Shown: positions 12,242 to 20,955 of the stretch, one piece after another
How positions within the stretch are numbered: the first letter of the stretch is position 1
How the letters are laid out: each line of letters opens with the position of its first letter
NCBI RefSeq assembly: GCF_002088235.1
Contig: NZ_AQQV01000006.1
Coordinates: 1-64,000 of the forward strand
Length of the DNA: 64,000 bases
Origin: Oceanococcus atlanticus
GTDB lineage: Bacteria; Pseudomonadota; Gammaproteobacteria; Nevskiales; Oceanococcaceae
Direction: 5' to 3'
Notes under the pieces: generated by a model
What the model saw: the letters and a program-made list of their open reading frames with translations, nothing else
Told to the model about the DNA's origin: nothing
Databases searched by the model: none
Translations under genes and position numbers: made by a program

Positions 12242-12963
12242 CCGCGGGTGGCCCCGCCAACCGGTTCCACCGGCGTGGCGAAAGGCACTTCGCGGCCACA
12301 CAGGGCTTCCAGCAGCATCAGCTCCATGTCGTCGTGATTGATCATCGGGGCGGGCACGATGGCGCTGCCATCCTGCGGTGCCGAGAGTATCCAGCGCGGG
12401 GCGTCGTGATGGGTCGAGCGGATGTCTTCACGCTGATCGGCTTGTCGCGCCTGCAGAACGGTATGCCCGTAGCAGGTGCAGGCGTAGCTGCGGTCGGGGT
12501 GTGATTCGGTGTACAGCGCGGTGCCGCGAATACCGATGGTCGCGGTTGCCGTGTGGATGGGCAGTTCGGTCTTGCGTTTGCCGAACACACCCAGCACTGC
12601 GCCGCTGACCAGTTGCATCGCATTGACGAACAGATCCTTGCCACTCATCTCCAGGATGGAGCGTTCGCGCACAATGAAGGCATTGGCGCCCACCCCGTAG
12701 ATCAGCTGACCACCGGGGCCGACTTCGATGCGATCGTTGCCCTGGATCAGTTGATCGCGTGTTGCAGCTTTGCCGTTGATCAGCACCCGGCCTCGCAATT
12801 CATGGATGGAGCGCCCTTCGGGCAGCTTGCGCGGGCGCGAGCCGAACCAGCCGGCCTGTGCGGCTGCGGTCCAGCCAGCACCGCCGATCAACGCCCCCGA
12901 GGAAAGGGCCTGCATGAGGAAACGTCGGCGTGCGGCGACGTTGTGGGCATGATCCTGGGGCAT
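12235..12963 (-). CDS. Tat-exported FecR-domain protein
   Basis: 242 residues. The N-terminus AARRRFLMQALSSGALIG is a twin-arginine signal, followed by cleavage near AAAQA. The mature protein has the FecR/beta-roll fold: LRGRVLINGKAATRDQLIQG and the closing TATIGIRGTALY motif. Classic FecR proteins are cytoplasmic-membrane anti-sigma regulators. This one is a wholly periplasmic version with no sigma factor or TonB receptor beside it, like FecR-domain proteins of unknown role. A CTCYG segment gives two nearby Cys. It faces a beta-barrel gene across 50 bases, so the two may be co-regulated. Confidence 0.82.
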   Translation of the reverse strand: MPQDHAHNVAARRRFLMQALSSGALIGGAGWTAAAQAGWFGSRPRKLPEGRSIHELRGRVLINGKAATRDQLIQGNDRIEVGPGGQLIYGVGANAFIVRERSILEMSGKDLFVNAMQLVSGAVLGVFGKRKTELPIHTATATIGIRGTALYTESHPDRSYACTCYGHTVLQARQADQREDIRSTHHDAPRWILSAPQDGSAIVPAPMINHDDMELMLLEALCGREVPFATPVEPVGGATRGY

Positions 12964-13013
12964 GCGTGAGTCCTGCTGTTTATACTCAAGGCTGCGGCTG
13001 AGGATAAATCAAA

Positions 13014-13895
13014 ATGCGCCCATGCAATGTGAAGCAGGTCCTGATTTTTGGCTTGAGTGCACTGCTGTTCAGTGGCACGGCAGCGGCCTTCAGCGTGGAG
13101 CTGGCGGTGGGGCAGGATGACAATCTCAACAATGCCCCGGATGATGCCGAGCAGGTCGATTCATTGACCTACACGCTGCGGGCGCAGCAGATGTGGAGCC
13201 CATGGCAGGCCAGCCGTGCTGGCCTGGACACCGGCCTGAGCGCGCAGTGGCATCAGCTTGATGAGGTCAGCGAGCTGTCCTGGTTGGGCCTTTCAGCCCA
13301 GGCCAGTGCCTGGACCGCTCTGGGCTCGGGCTTGCTGGCGCCCAGTCTGACTCTAATGTCGCAGCTGGGTTGGCGCGATTACCGCAGCCGCGCGCGTGAT
13401 GGCGAGTTCGTTCAGGCCGACCTGATTCTGGGGCAGCGCCTGACCACCCAAATCACTGCCCAGCTGCAGGCCGGTTGGCAGCAGCGCAATGCGCGTTATG
13501 CCTACTACGAAGGCGACCAGCTGACCTACGGTGCGGCCGTGCAATGGTCACCGACGCGCCAGCTGCGTGCGTTTGTGCAGCATGACTGGCGTCAGGGCGA
13601 TCTGACGGTCAGCATCGCGCCAGATGATGGGCGTTTTGATGGCAGTGGTCTGAGCTACGGCATGGACGACGCCTTTGACGGCTTCAAGAGCTATCGTGTG
13701 GACAGCGATGGCCAGATCACCAGTCTGGGTGTGTCCTGGCAGCCGAGCATGGCGCTGAGCCTGAGCCTGCGGGCCACCCGGATCAGCAACGATGCGGCCA
13801 AGTATCCGGCCGCGCCCGGCGCGGGTAGCGCTTACGTGTACGCGGGGGAATACCAGCGCACGCAAACCGCATTGAGCGTGTTTTATCGCTTCTGA
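13014..13895 (+). CDS. Putative outer-membrane beta-barrel protein
   Basis: 293 residues with a Sec signal peptide (QVLIFGLSALLFSGTAAA) and a mature part made of alternating amphipathic strands with many aromatic residues. It ends in YRF, the C-terminal Phe signature recognised by the BAM machinery. Counting strands by eye suggests 12-14. The mature N-terminus, ELAVGQDDNLNNAP, resembles surface or porin-like barrels of unknown function. GAGGA lies 9 bases before the ATG. It is divergent from the FecR-domain gene. The function is unknown; export of a substrate or a structural role are both possible. Confidence 0.7.
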   Translation: MRPCNVKQVLIFGLSALLFSGTAAAFSVELAVGQDDNLNNAPDDAEQVDSLTYTLRAQQMWSPWQASRAGLDTGLSAQWHQLDEVSELSWLGLSAQASAWTALGSGLLAPSLTLMSQLGWRDYRSRARDGEFVQADLILGQRLTTQITAQLQAGWQQRNARYAYYEGDQLTYGAAVQWSPTRQLRAFVQHDWRQGDLTVSIAPDDGRFDGSGLSYGMDDAFDGFKSYRVDSDGQITSLGVSWQPSMALSLSLRATRISNDAAKYPAAPGAGSAYVYAGEYQRTQTALSVFYRF

Positions 13896-13923
13896 GGCGT
13901 GCGCTGTGTGCCGCTGAACGGGC

Positions 13924-15123
13924 CTAAAACACCACGCCGCTGGCCCGTAAGGCCGCGATCTGCTGGGAATCCTTGCCCAGTACGCTGGTCAGCACCTCAT
14001 CGCTGTGTGCACCCAGCGCCGGACCGGGCCACTGCGTACGCCCGGGGCTGGATTCCAAGCGTGGTAGGATCGCCGGGATCTGCACGGTGTCGCCGTCCAC
14101 ATCCACGCTTTCGAACAGACCGCGCGCCTGATAGTGCGGGTCGGCCATCATGTCGGCCACGTTGTAGATCGGGCCGACCGGCACGCGGGCTGTCTCCAGA
14201 CATTGGATGACCGCAGACGCCGTATTGCTGGCGCACCATGCGCTGATTGCACCGTCGATGGTTGTCTCGTGTTCAACGCGGCCGGCGTTATCGGCCAGAG
14301 CCGGGTCATGCGCCAGGTCCTGGCGCCCGATCGCCTCCATCAGGCGGCGGTAGATCGAGTCGCCGTTGCCGCCGATGACCACGAACTTGCCGTCGCTGCA
14401 GCGGTAGGTGTTGGTCGGTACGATGCCGGTCACGGTGGTGCCCGCAGGCTGGCGGATCTGGCCCGCGCCGCTGTATTCCGGTACCACCGCTTCGAGCAGA
14501 TTGAACATCGATTCGTAAAGGGCCACATCAACCACTTGGCCAGTGGTTCGGCCACGCAGGCGCCCGGTCAGGCTGAGCAGGATCCCCATCACCGCGTGCA
14601 TCGCCGAAATGGTGTCGCCAATCGACAGATTGGGCCGCACCGGGGCTTGCTCGGGGAAGCCATTGAGATAGCGGAAGCCACTGAATGCCTCGCACACCGA
14701 GGCGAAGCCGGGCTTGTGGGCATACGGCCCGCTCTGCCCGTATCCGGACACCCGGCTGTAGATCAGGTCCGGATTGTCGCCAAGCAGTGTGTCAGGCCCA
14801 AGCCCCCATTCCTCCATCACGCCGGGACGGAAATTTTCGATCAGCACGTCGGCATCGCGGCTCAGTTCACGCAGCAAAGCCCGGCCTTCGGCTTGTTTCA
14901 GGTCCAGCCCCAGCGATTTCTTGTTGCGCCCAATAGACGCCCACCACAATGAGGTGCCGTTCTTGAGGGTGCGCCAGCGCCGGATCGGGTCACCACCTGG
15001 CGGTTCGATCTTGATCACCTCGGCGCCGTAATAGGCCAGCATGGCACCGGCAAAAGGGCCGGCCAGCAACTGGCCCACTTCGATCACGCGAATACCGCTG
15101 AGCGGCAGATTCTGGGCATCCAT
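13924..15123 (-). CDS. CaiB/BaiF family III CoA transferase
   Basis: About 399 residues. The N-terminus LSGIRVIEVGQLLAGPFAG and the following YYGAEVIKIEPPGGD are the family hallmark. The catalytic Asp is in LSIGDTISAMHAV. Family III enzymes move CoA between carboxylic acids (for example carnitine, formate/oxalate, succinate/itaconate or bile acids); the substrate here cannot be deduced. ATG 15123 starts the conserved core; a GTG at 15162 would add 13 residues and overlap the divergent glycerophosphodiesterase gene. No acyl-CoA dehydrogenase or dehydratase adjoins it. Confidence 0.92.
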   Translation of the reverse strand: MDAQNLPLSGIRVIEVGQLLAGPFAGAMLAYYGAEVIKIEPPGGDPIRRWRTLKNGTSLWWASIGRNKKSLGLDLKQAEGRALLRELSRDADVLIENFRPGVMEEWGLGPDTLLGDNPDLIYSRVSGYGQSGPYAHKPGFASVCEAFSGFRYLNGFPEQAPVRPNLSIGDTISAMHAVMGILLSLTGRLRGRTTGQVVDVALYESMFNLLEAVVPEYSGAGQIRQPAGTTVTGIVPTNTYRCSDGKFVVIGGNGDSIYRRLMEAIGRQDLAHDPALADNAGRVEHETTIDGAISAWCASNTASAVIQCLETARVPVGPIYNVADMMADPHYQARGLFESVDVDGDTVQIPAILPRLESSPGRTQWPGPALGAHSDEVLTSVLGKDSQQIAALRASGVVF

Positions 15124-15176
15124 TCTTGGCGGGCTTGGCGTAGAGTAGGCCGAGATTGTCACCCAGCGATTGCTTG

Positions 15177-15935
15177 ATGAAAACTCCCCGCATCATTGGA
15201 CACCGCGGCGCTTCTTGGGCGCGACCGGAAAATACCGCACCGGCCTTTGATCTGGCTTTGCAAGAGGGCGCCCAAGGCCTGGAGCTGGATCTGCAGCTGA
15301 CCCGTGACGAGCAGGTCGTGGTGTTCCACGACAAGACCCTGTCCATGCTCGGCATGAAGCACCGGCGCATTGCTCAGTACACCCGTGAGGAACTGCGTGC
15401 GCTGGATGTTGGCGGCTGGTTTTCCGAGGAGTTCGCGGGTACCCGCATTCTTGATCTCGACGAGGTGCTGGAGTGCTATGGCGAGGTGACCGATCTGTAT
15501 CTGGAGATCAAACCGGTGGGGGCGCTGAAAAAGCCCGAGTGGGCCACCCGCCTGGCCCGCCGCGTGGCCGACCGCGTCAGTGCCCACCAGCACCTGCATC
15601 GCATCTATGTGCTGAGTTTTTCCGAGGCGGTGTTGCTGGAGGTGCTACGCAGCCATGCCCATTTGCGCTGCGTGCACAACCTGGAGCATCCGCATGATCT
15701 GGACCGCATGTCGCAGGAGGTGCTTGATGCCTTGCATGCGGTCTGCGTGGATATCCGCCGTTTTGACGTGGCGGACGTGGCGCGTGTGCACGCGGCTTGC
15801 CGGCATCTGTTTGCCTACACCGTGGATGCCCCGCGTCACCTCAAGGTGGCCTTGGAATTGCAGGTCGACGCGATCATCAGCAATGGCCCGGCGCAGGCGC
15901 GGCAGACCTTGTCCATGCTGATGACGACCGACTGA
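15177..15935 (+). CDS. Glycerophosphodiester phosphodiesterase
   Basis: About 252 residues of GDPD fold, cleaving glycerophosphodiesters to glycerol-3-phosphate and an alcohol with a divalent metal. Visible motifs are IIGHRGASWARPENT (metal-binding His and Glu), LELDLQLTRDEQVVVFHD and LYLEIKPV. There is no signal peptide, so it is cytoplasmic (UgpQ-like). It is chosen from ATG 15177, because the upstream in-frame start adds only seven unsupported residues. It is divergent from the CoA transferase gene with about 53 bases between starts, and convergent with the MddA-like gene. Confidence 0.92.
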   Translation: MKTPRIIGHRGASWARPENTAPAFDLALQEGAQGLELDLQLTRDEQVVVFHDKTLSMLGMKHRRIAQYTREELRALDVGGWFSEEFAGTRILDLDEVLECYGEVTDLYLEIKPVGALKKPEWATRLARRVADRVSAHQHLHRIYVLSFSEAVLLEVLRSHAHLRCVHNLEHPHDLDRMSQEVLDALHAVCVDIRRFDVADVARVHAACRHLFAYTVDAPRHLKVALELQVDAIISNGPAQARQTLSMLMTTD

Positions 15936-15964
15936 ACGCTGATGCGTGTGGCCAGCCCGTTGGT

Positions 15965-16687
15965 TTATCGGGAGCGGCGTCCGGGGATCAAGAAGCCGGG
16001 GACAATTGCCGGTACGCGGCGGACGTAGGCTTGGTAGTCGTCCCCCAGTGCTTTGTGCAGGTCCCGTTCCTCCAGCATCAGCGTGGCGATCAGACTGTAG
16101 GCTGTCATACCTGCCGCGAACAGCAGATGCCCAAGTGTCATGTCAGGTGTTGACCACAGGGCAATAATCAAACCGGTCTGTATGGGGTGGCGGGCAAAGC
16201 GGTAAGGTCCGCGAACCGTGAACGGCGGCTCCACGGCGTTATCCGTGGTGGCTTGGCGAAACCCATGAAAGTGGAAAAAATCGACTGCGAATATCGCCCA
16301 GAAAACGATGCCCAAGCCAAGGCCAAACGACGCGAACAAGGCCCAGCGCACGAGTTCAGAGGAGAATGACCAGATGTCCTGTGGCAGTGGCGACCAGAAA
16401 TGCACCACCGTGGCCAAAGTAAGGCCGGACATCAGCATGTAAACGCCGCGCTCGGCTTTGTGTGAGACAAGTTGTGTCCACCATTGCTTGAAGCGGGGGC
16501 GAGCCATAAGGCTGTGAGGGGCGCCAAAGAACAACAGCAAGCTGATATTGATTGCCAATGCGGCGACCACATTGATGGGCTCGCCGTGGTCAATGCCCAA
16601 CGGACCCAGATTCAGCAGAAACAGAACCAGTGCGCCTTGCGCTGCCAACGCAACCAAAACCCCAATCAGGGTCAACAACAGTGCCAT
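15965..16687 (-). CDS. MddA-like membrane S-methyltransferase (NnrU/ICMT-type fold)
   Basis: 240 residues with about five or six membrane helices. It carries the segments HSLMARPRFKQWW, ERGVYMLMSGL, GPYRFARHPIQTGLIIALW and MTLGHLLFAAGMTAYSL, then LEERDL. This order closely resembles methanethiol S-methyltransferase MddA, which makes dimethylsulfide from methanethiol with S-adenosylmethionine. The wider family includes isoprenylcysteine methyltransferases and NnrU, so the substrate is inferred. The start at ATG 16687 has an excellent AGGAGA ribosome site. It follows the GH92 gene on the same strand after about 59 bases. Confidence 0.78.
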   Translation of the reverse strand: MALLLTLIGVLVALAAQGALVLFLLNLGPLGIDHGEPINVVAALAINISLLLFFGAPHSLMARPRFKQWWTQLVSHKAERGVYMLMSGLTLATVVHFWSPLPQDIWSFSSELVRWALFASFGLGLGIVFWAIFAVDFFHFHGFRQATTDNAVEPPFTVRGPYRFARHPIQTGLIIALWSTPDMTLGHLLFAAGMTAYSLIATLMLEERDLHKALGDDYQAYVRRVPAIVPGFLIPGRRSR

Positions 16688-16746
16688 TCTTATCTCCTCT
16701 ATTGTGCCGGGAGTGTAGGTTGGCGGTGTCAGGGCTGCAATATCGC

Positions 16747-19191
16747 TTAACCAGGAGGACGGGCTGATGGGGCTTGTGCCCAATTTGACGGGGCATCGTC
16801 CAACTGAAATTCAAGCGTAGTTCCGTCAGGCAAGTCGGTGTGACGCAGCCAGGCGCGGTGGTGGGCTTGTCCATTGACCCGTAAGCCTTGAATTTGACTG
16901 CCAGTACCTGTGCGGCGAATCCTCAATGTGCCGTTCTCGCGGTGCAGTGTGGCGTCTGTCACTAGCGGAGCATTTAACAGCAGGGTATCGGTGCCGGGTA
17001 TAGCGGGCATCAGGCCCAGAGACGCCAATACCCACCATGATGACATGGCGCCCAAGTCATCATTGCCTGGCATGCCGCCGGGTTCGTCAGCATACAGGCT
17101 CGTCAAGGCAGACCAGACGAGCGGTGTAATCTTGCCGGGCTGATCCAGCCATGCGTAAATCCAGGGGGTGAACAGCGAAGGCTCGTTGCCCAGGAAAGCG
17201 TGTTCGGCCTCGGGCCCTGCATTGAGTTGAGTGAAAAATGCGTCCAGCCGAGTGCGGGCGATGTCTACACCGCCAATGCTTGCGACCAATGCGTTCATTT
17301 GGTGGGGCACAAACCAGCTGTACTGGGCTCCGCTACCTTCGGTGTAACCCAGCCCGCTGGCGGGGTCAAAGTTGGGTAAAAACAGCCCGCTTATTAGTCG
17401 TGGTTGTATGTACCCGTTGGCAGGGTTGAAGTTCTTAAGCCATGCGTCAGGTTGCAGTTCCGCCAGCCCGGCGAGCGCGGTCTGCCCGATTCGCTGGGCA
17501 AACTGGGAGATGGCAAAATCGGCGAGTGCGTATTCCAGCGCAGTCGACACGGTGCCCCAAACCAGCCCTCGATGGATCAGGCCAAATGCGCCAGATGGCA
17601 CGCTGAACTCGTAGGGGATGTAACCTCTGTTGAGAAACGCCTGCAGACCAGGGCGTTGTATATAACCCGCATTACCGGGCAACAAGTATTGCTGTGCGCC
17701 AGCTGGCTGAGTCGCACCTTTAAGCATCGCTTGCAGTGCAAGCTCGTGATCGAAGTGAACGGCCCCCATGGCCTGGGCGGTGCTGATCAGCAGTGCGGCG
17801 GGGTCACCGACCATGACATCGGTATGCTGGTTCGCGTATGACCATTTGGGCAGCCACCCGCTGTGTTCATAGTTGTTGAGCAATGAATGCAGCATGTCGC
17901 TCGCGCGCCGCGGCGTCAGCATCGCCAGCAGAGGCATTTGCGTGCGGTATGTATCCCAGCCCGAGAACGTGCTGTACTGCGGCCGATCCGCGCTGTTGTA
18001 CAGTTGCCCATCCATGCCAAGGTAATCGCCGTTGACATCACTGAACGTGTTTGGCGAGAGCAGGCTGTGATAAAGCGCGGTGTAAAACAGGCGTTTCTGT
18101 TGCGCCGTTGCTTGCGTTAACTCAACGCGGGAGAGTTCCTGGTGCCAGGTTTGCGCGGCCTGATGGCGTAAGTCATCGAATCGCCACCCTGGGTTTTCAG
18201 CCAGCATATTGGCGCGCGCATTTTCAATGCTGACAAAGGAAATACCGACCTTCATCTGAATGTGTGGATACGCGCGAGTGTTGAACCCTACCCAGCCCCC
18301 GGCCTGGGCGGTAGTGCTGGGATCGCCGGGCAACTGGGCTGGGCCACCGGGGATGGGTTGAGCGTTGATGGGCAGCGGGAATCGGTCGCTCGCCTGTGTG
18401 CCACCCGGTCTCAACGACAGTTTGTCCCACACGCCGTGTTCAATGATCGGCGCATCAAAGCGTGCGACAAAATACACGGTGTATTCATTGTCTTGGTAGC
18501 AAAACCGTCCGCTGCTACTTGCTCCGCTGACTTCGTTCGCCTGCGGATCAATAGAAATGCTTGCCAGGCCGTTGGCCATCTCACTGCCGCCTGGATTGAG
18601 CAAAATGCGTCCAACATCCACATCGGCGAACCCGAAGCGGGCCATGCCACTGCGACGGGTGGCGGTTAACTCGACGTCGATCGGTGTAGCGCTGTCGGGA
18701 TTTAGCAGAACTTGGTAGTAACCCGGCTCCGCGTGCTCGCGAGCGTGATCGAACGCTGCGTGGTAGCGCGGGTTACTGCTCGCGCTGAGCAGACGAGCAG
18801 GCGACTGAATAACATCCAGCGCCGTGGGCATAATAGGAATATCTTGATAAATCGCACAGCCGGCACCCGAAATATGGGTCAGGCTGAAACCGTCTATGAC
18901 GCTGTCTGAATAAGTGTAGCCACCAGAGAAATTGTCTGTAGACGGCGCCGTGCCGGGACTGAATTGCAGCATGCCGAACGGCAAGGTTGCACCAGGAAAG
19001 GTATTTCCTCCGCCCCCGCCAGTGCCGAAGTCCTCAGCGCCAGATTGGGTTCCGACAAAAACGTTGACCCATTTTGTGAGCGCTTCCGTGTTTGCTGATG
19101 CGGGAATATTTCGTCCGCCTTGGCATCCAGAAATGAATGAAAAGGCGAATGCACCCAGCACTACTATCCCTATGCGCACCGTGTCTCTCAT
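16747..19191 (-). CDS. GH92 family alpha-mannosidase-like lipoprotein
   Basis: About 814 residues. A lipoprotein signal ends in SFISGC, then comes the GH92 N-terminal domain (GGGGGNTFPGATLPFGM and YTYSDSVIDGFSLTHISG) and the catalytic (alpha/alpha)6 domain (FSGWDTYRTQMPLL, NNYEHSGWLPKW, YTEGSGAQYSWFVPHQM, GMPGNDDLGAMSSWW). GH92 enzymes are Ca2+-dependent exo-alpha-mannosidases that trim mannose from N-glycans or yeast mannan. The likely site is the outer membrane or periplasm. GH92 is common in Bacteroidetes and less so in Gammaproteobacteria, and the region looks less GC-rich than its neighbours, so acquisition is plausible. The start is chosen for the lipobox. Confidence 0.93.
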   Translation of the reverse strand: MRDTVRIGIVVLGAFAFSFISGCQGGRNIPASANTEALTKWVNVFVGTQSGAEDFGTGGGGGNTFPGATLPFGMLQFSPGTAPSTDNFSGGYTYSDSVIDGFSLTHISGAGCAIYQDIPIMPTALDVIQSPARLLSASSNPRYHAAFDHAREHAEPGYYQVLLNPDSATPIDVELTATRRSGMARFGFADVDVGRILLNPGGSEMANGLASISIDPQANEVSGASSSGRFCYQDNEYTVYFVARFDAPIIEHGVWDKLSLRPGGTQASDRFPLPINAQPIPGGPAQLPGDPSTTAQAGGWVGFNTRAYPHIQMKVGISFVSIENARANMLAENPGWRFDDLRHQAAQTWHQELSRVELTQATAQQKRLFYTALYHSLLSPNTFSDVNGDYLGMDGQLYNSADRPQYSTFSGWDTYRTQMPLLAMLTPRRASDMLHSLLNNYEHSGWLPKWSYANQHTDVMVGDPAALLISTAQAMGAVHFDHELALQAMLKGATQPAGAQQYLLPGNAGYIQRPGLQAFLNRGYIPYEFSVPSGAFGLIHRGLVWGTVSTALEYALADFAISQFAQRIGQTALAGLAELQPDAWLKNFNPANGYIQPRLISGLFLPNFDPASGLGYTEGSGAQYSWFVPHQMNALVASIGGVDIARTRLDAFFTQLNAGPEAEHAFLGNEPSLFTPWIYAWLDQPGKITPLVWSALTSLYADEPGGMPGNDDLGAMSSWWVLASLGLMPAIPGTDTLLLNAPLVTDATLHRENGTLRIRRTGTGSQIQGLRVNGQAHHRAWLRHTDLPDGTTLEFQLDDAPSNWAQAPSARPPG

Positions 19192-19201
19192 CGAAGGTAA
19201 C

Positions 19202-19248
19202 TTTTGTTCTGATTGTGGTTTTATTCTACCCCTGATGTCAGAACAAAA
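19202..19248 (-). promoter_or_regulatory. 11-bp inverted repeat upstream of the GH92 gene
   Basis: TTTTGTTCTGA at 19202-19212 is repeated in perfect inversion at 19238-19248, 25 bases apart. It begins about 10 bases upstream of the GH92 start and lies between that gene and the DUF962 gene. It could be an operator for a sugar-responsive regulator, or a stem-loop in the leader. The long loop and lack of a good U-tract argue against a terminator. Confidence 0.5.
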
Positions 19249-19351
19249 AGCGCACGAATATACGAGAGATGCATTGCGCCTTGATTTTATTGACACGCAT
19301 CAACGCGGATTAAGTGTTGCCCTCAATTAAGGCGGGCATGAGCTGGCGTAT

Positions 19352-19729
19352 TTATATTTTAATTTTCCCTCTGGCGATGTCGCACAACATCATGCCGTCC
19401 CCCATAAGGCTATAAAGGGGCCGTTTGAAGGTTGCGGGCCGGTTTTTTTCAAAGAAAAAATGCCCGACCCAGGCGCATGCGTATCCGACAACAGGAACAA
19501 CGATCAAGAAGAGCCACTGTTGGCTGAGTATGCCTGCGGTGAGCAAGAGCAATGCAGCGATGCTTCCGACAACATGTAAACGACGGCAATTCCGGTCGGC
19601 ATGTTCTGCCAGATACAGGGGGTAGAATTCGGCAAAGGTTTTGGCGTTTTCAACACAGTTCACAGCAGAGGTCTCCAGCGTTTCTTGGCTAAGCGCGCAT
19701 TTCACGGAAATAGGTGTACAGCACAGCAA
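19352..19729 (-). CDS. DUF962/Mpo1-like membrane protein
   Basis: Up to 125 residues. It shows the DUF962 (yeast YGL010w/Mpo1) pattern: FYPLYLAEHADRNCRRLHVVG, two hydrophobic helices, then WVGHFFFEKNRPATFKRP and YSLMGDGMML. The conserved His, Asn and Glu (H43, H52, H90, E94 counted from the longest start) fit the Fe(II) ligands proposed for Mpo1, which in yeast degrades 2-hydroxy fatty acids by one carbon. The longest start overlaps the PhyH gene by 41 bases; a GTG at 19663 would give 103 residues and is at least as likely. It is the last gene of the operon with the PhyH and membrane proteins. Confidence 0.88.
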   Translation of the reverse strand: MLCCTPISVKCALSQETLETSAVNCVENAKTFAEFYPLYLAEHADRNCRRLHVVGSIAALLLLTAGILSQQWLFLIVVPVVGYACAWVGHFFFEKNRPATFKRPLYSLMGDGMMLCDIARGKIKI

Positions 19730-20585
19730 AGCGAGTGGTTAAAAATAAACGCAGGCGTTCGCTGAGGTTTGCCGATTTTTGTGGGGCAAAGATATTCGGC
19801 AATTGTCGGCGCAATGCCTGGGCATGCTGGCGAGTTCGTTGGCGGCGTGTCAGCGAGCGTGCGCGCTGCTCCAGCAGAAAGCCCCCGGTATTCGTCCCTC
19901 TAACCAGTAAGGCCGATTCGGGTTGTCCAATCTTGCGCGCGGAAGCATTGACATAGCGGATGGCAAGCCCGATGCGTCGGTCGTTGGAGTGATTTGCATC
20001 GGAACCATGTGCCAGCATGAAATGATGCAGACTCATCTGGCCGGGCTGCAGCTCCATGTAGAGCTGGCTGCCCGATTCGAGTTGGTGAGAGGCGATTTCT
20101 TGGCCGCGGCTCAAAAGATTGTCCTTGGCGTAAGTATTGTGTTGTTCCAGCTGGGTCTTGTGCGAGCCTGGCTGCACTTTCATGACGCCGGATTTGCGTG
20201 TCGCCGGGCTCAACGCGATCCATGCGGTGACAACATCATCGGCATCAACGCCCCAGTATGCTGCGTCCTGATGCATGGAGACGTAGCTGCTGCTGCCGGC
20301 CTCTTTGATGAAGAGGTTGCTCATGTAGCACAGGATGTTGGGTCCGATCAGGGACTCCACAGCATCCAGAATGGCGGGATGGTGAACCAGCTCATCAGCC
20401 CAGTCGTATAGCAGATGAGTTTTGTTGCACTGAGCCTTGTTCATGACATGACCCTGCAACTCCTCCATGCCCTCAAGTTCGCCACGCAGACGGGCCACGT
20501 CAGACTCGCAGAGGACATCGATTGGGCAGACGAAGCCATTGAGCTGGTAGTGTTCGATTTGATCGCCGCTGAGATGCTGTTTCAT
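19689..20585 (-). CDS. PhyH-family Fe(II)/2-oxoglutarate dioxygenase
   Basis: 298 residues of the phytanoyl-CoA dioxygenase family. The iron ligands are visible: His105 and Asp107 in VSMHQDAAYWG, and His193 in SLHHFMLAHGSD. The 2-oxoglutarate-binding Arg is in NDRRIGLAIRY (about 204). Because Asp107 is kept, a hydroxylase is favoured over the halogenases of this fold, in which it becomes Ala or Gly. In peroxisomes PhyH 2-hydroxylates phytanoyl-CoA; bacterial relatives have varied substrates. ATG 20585 overlaps the stop of the membrane protein as ATGA. The next gene downstream encodes an Mpo1-like protein, which suggests work on acyl chains. Confidence 0.88.
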   Translation of the reverse strand: MKQHLSGDQIEHYQLNGFVCPIDVLCESDVARLRGELEGMEELQGHVMNKAQCNKTHLLYDWADELVHHPAILDAVESLIGPNILCYMSNLFIKEAGSSSYVSMHQDAAYWGVDADDVVTAWIALSPATRKSGVMKVQPGSHKTQLEQHNTYAKDNLLSRGQEIASHQLESGSQLYMELQPGQMSLHHFMLAHGSDANHSNDRRIGLAIRYVNASARKIGQPESALLVRGTNTGGFLLEQRARSLTRRQRTRQHAQALRRQLPNIFAPQKSANLSERLRLFLTTRFAVLYTYFREMRA

Positions 20586-20929
20586 GGCGCAATACTCTGA
20601 ATAAGTTGAAAAAAGCTCATGCCGATTCCAATCAGGCTGAGCACAAGTCCCAGCGCCAGAACCGGCAGGCGTTGGCGGCTCCCGGTGGTTGGATCCATAC
20701 GTGTGAACAACATCGCGTAGAGGTTTCCGCTGCAGAAAGACCACGCAACCAGTAACAGCGGCAAGCTCACCGATTTGGGCACGGCATACACTGCGACCAG
20801 CAGGCAGATCGCCGTTGCGTAATCATCAAAAGACAGGGGCCAGTACTTGCGCTCGCGCAGGGTTACGATCGTTTCGGCGGTGATCAGTAGCGCGGCGAAG
20901 GCGGTTGTGTAGATGCTGAGTGCAAGCAT
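20582..20929 (-). CDS. Small integral membrane protein, unknown function
   Basis: 115 residues with about four predicted membrane helices: near the N-terminus (IYTTAFAALLITAETIV), in the middle (ATAICLLVAVYAVP and LPLLLVAWSFCSGNLYAML) and near the C-terminus (LPVLALGLVLSLIGIGMSFF). I do not recognise the family. It is first in the operon and overlaps the PhyH start as ATGA, which implies joint expression and possibly a membrane-bound complex with the DUF962 protein. Its start is about 72 bases from the divergent TetR gene, with a palindrome between. Confidence 0.75.
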   Translation of the reverse strand: MLALSIYTTAFAALLITAETIVTLRERKYWPLSFDDYATAICLLVAVYAVPKSVSLPLLLVAWSFCSGNLYAMLFTRMDPTTGSRQRLPVLALGLVLSLIGIGMSFFQLIQSIAP

Positions 20930-20939
20930 AGGCTTAAAA

Positions 20940-20955
20940 GGAAAACAATGTTTCC
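20940..20955. promoter_or_regulatory. Palindrome, likely operator of the TetR regulator
   Basis: GGAAA-N6-TTTCC (arms 20940-20944 and 20951-20955) sits in the 71-base gap between the divergent TetR gene and the membrane protein/PhyH/DUF962 operon, 11 bases upstream of the operon's first start. TetR regulators usually bind such a site in the shared promoter and repress both directions. Confidence 0.55.

Noticed and set aside
13924-15935. A carnitine operon, from the CaiB-like gene
   Set aside because: Neighbours (glycerophosphodiesterase, barrel, methyltransferase) do not fit carnitine use and the two genes are divergent.
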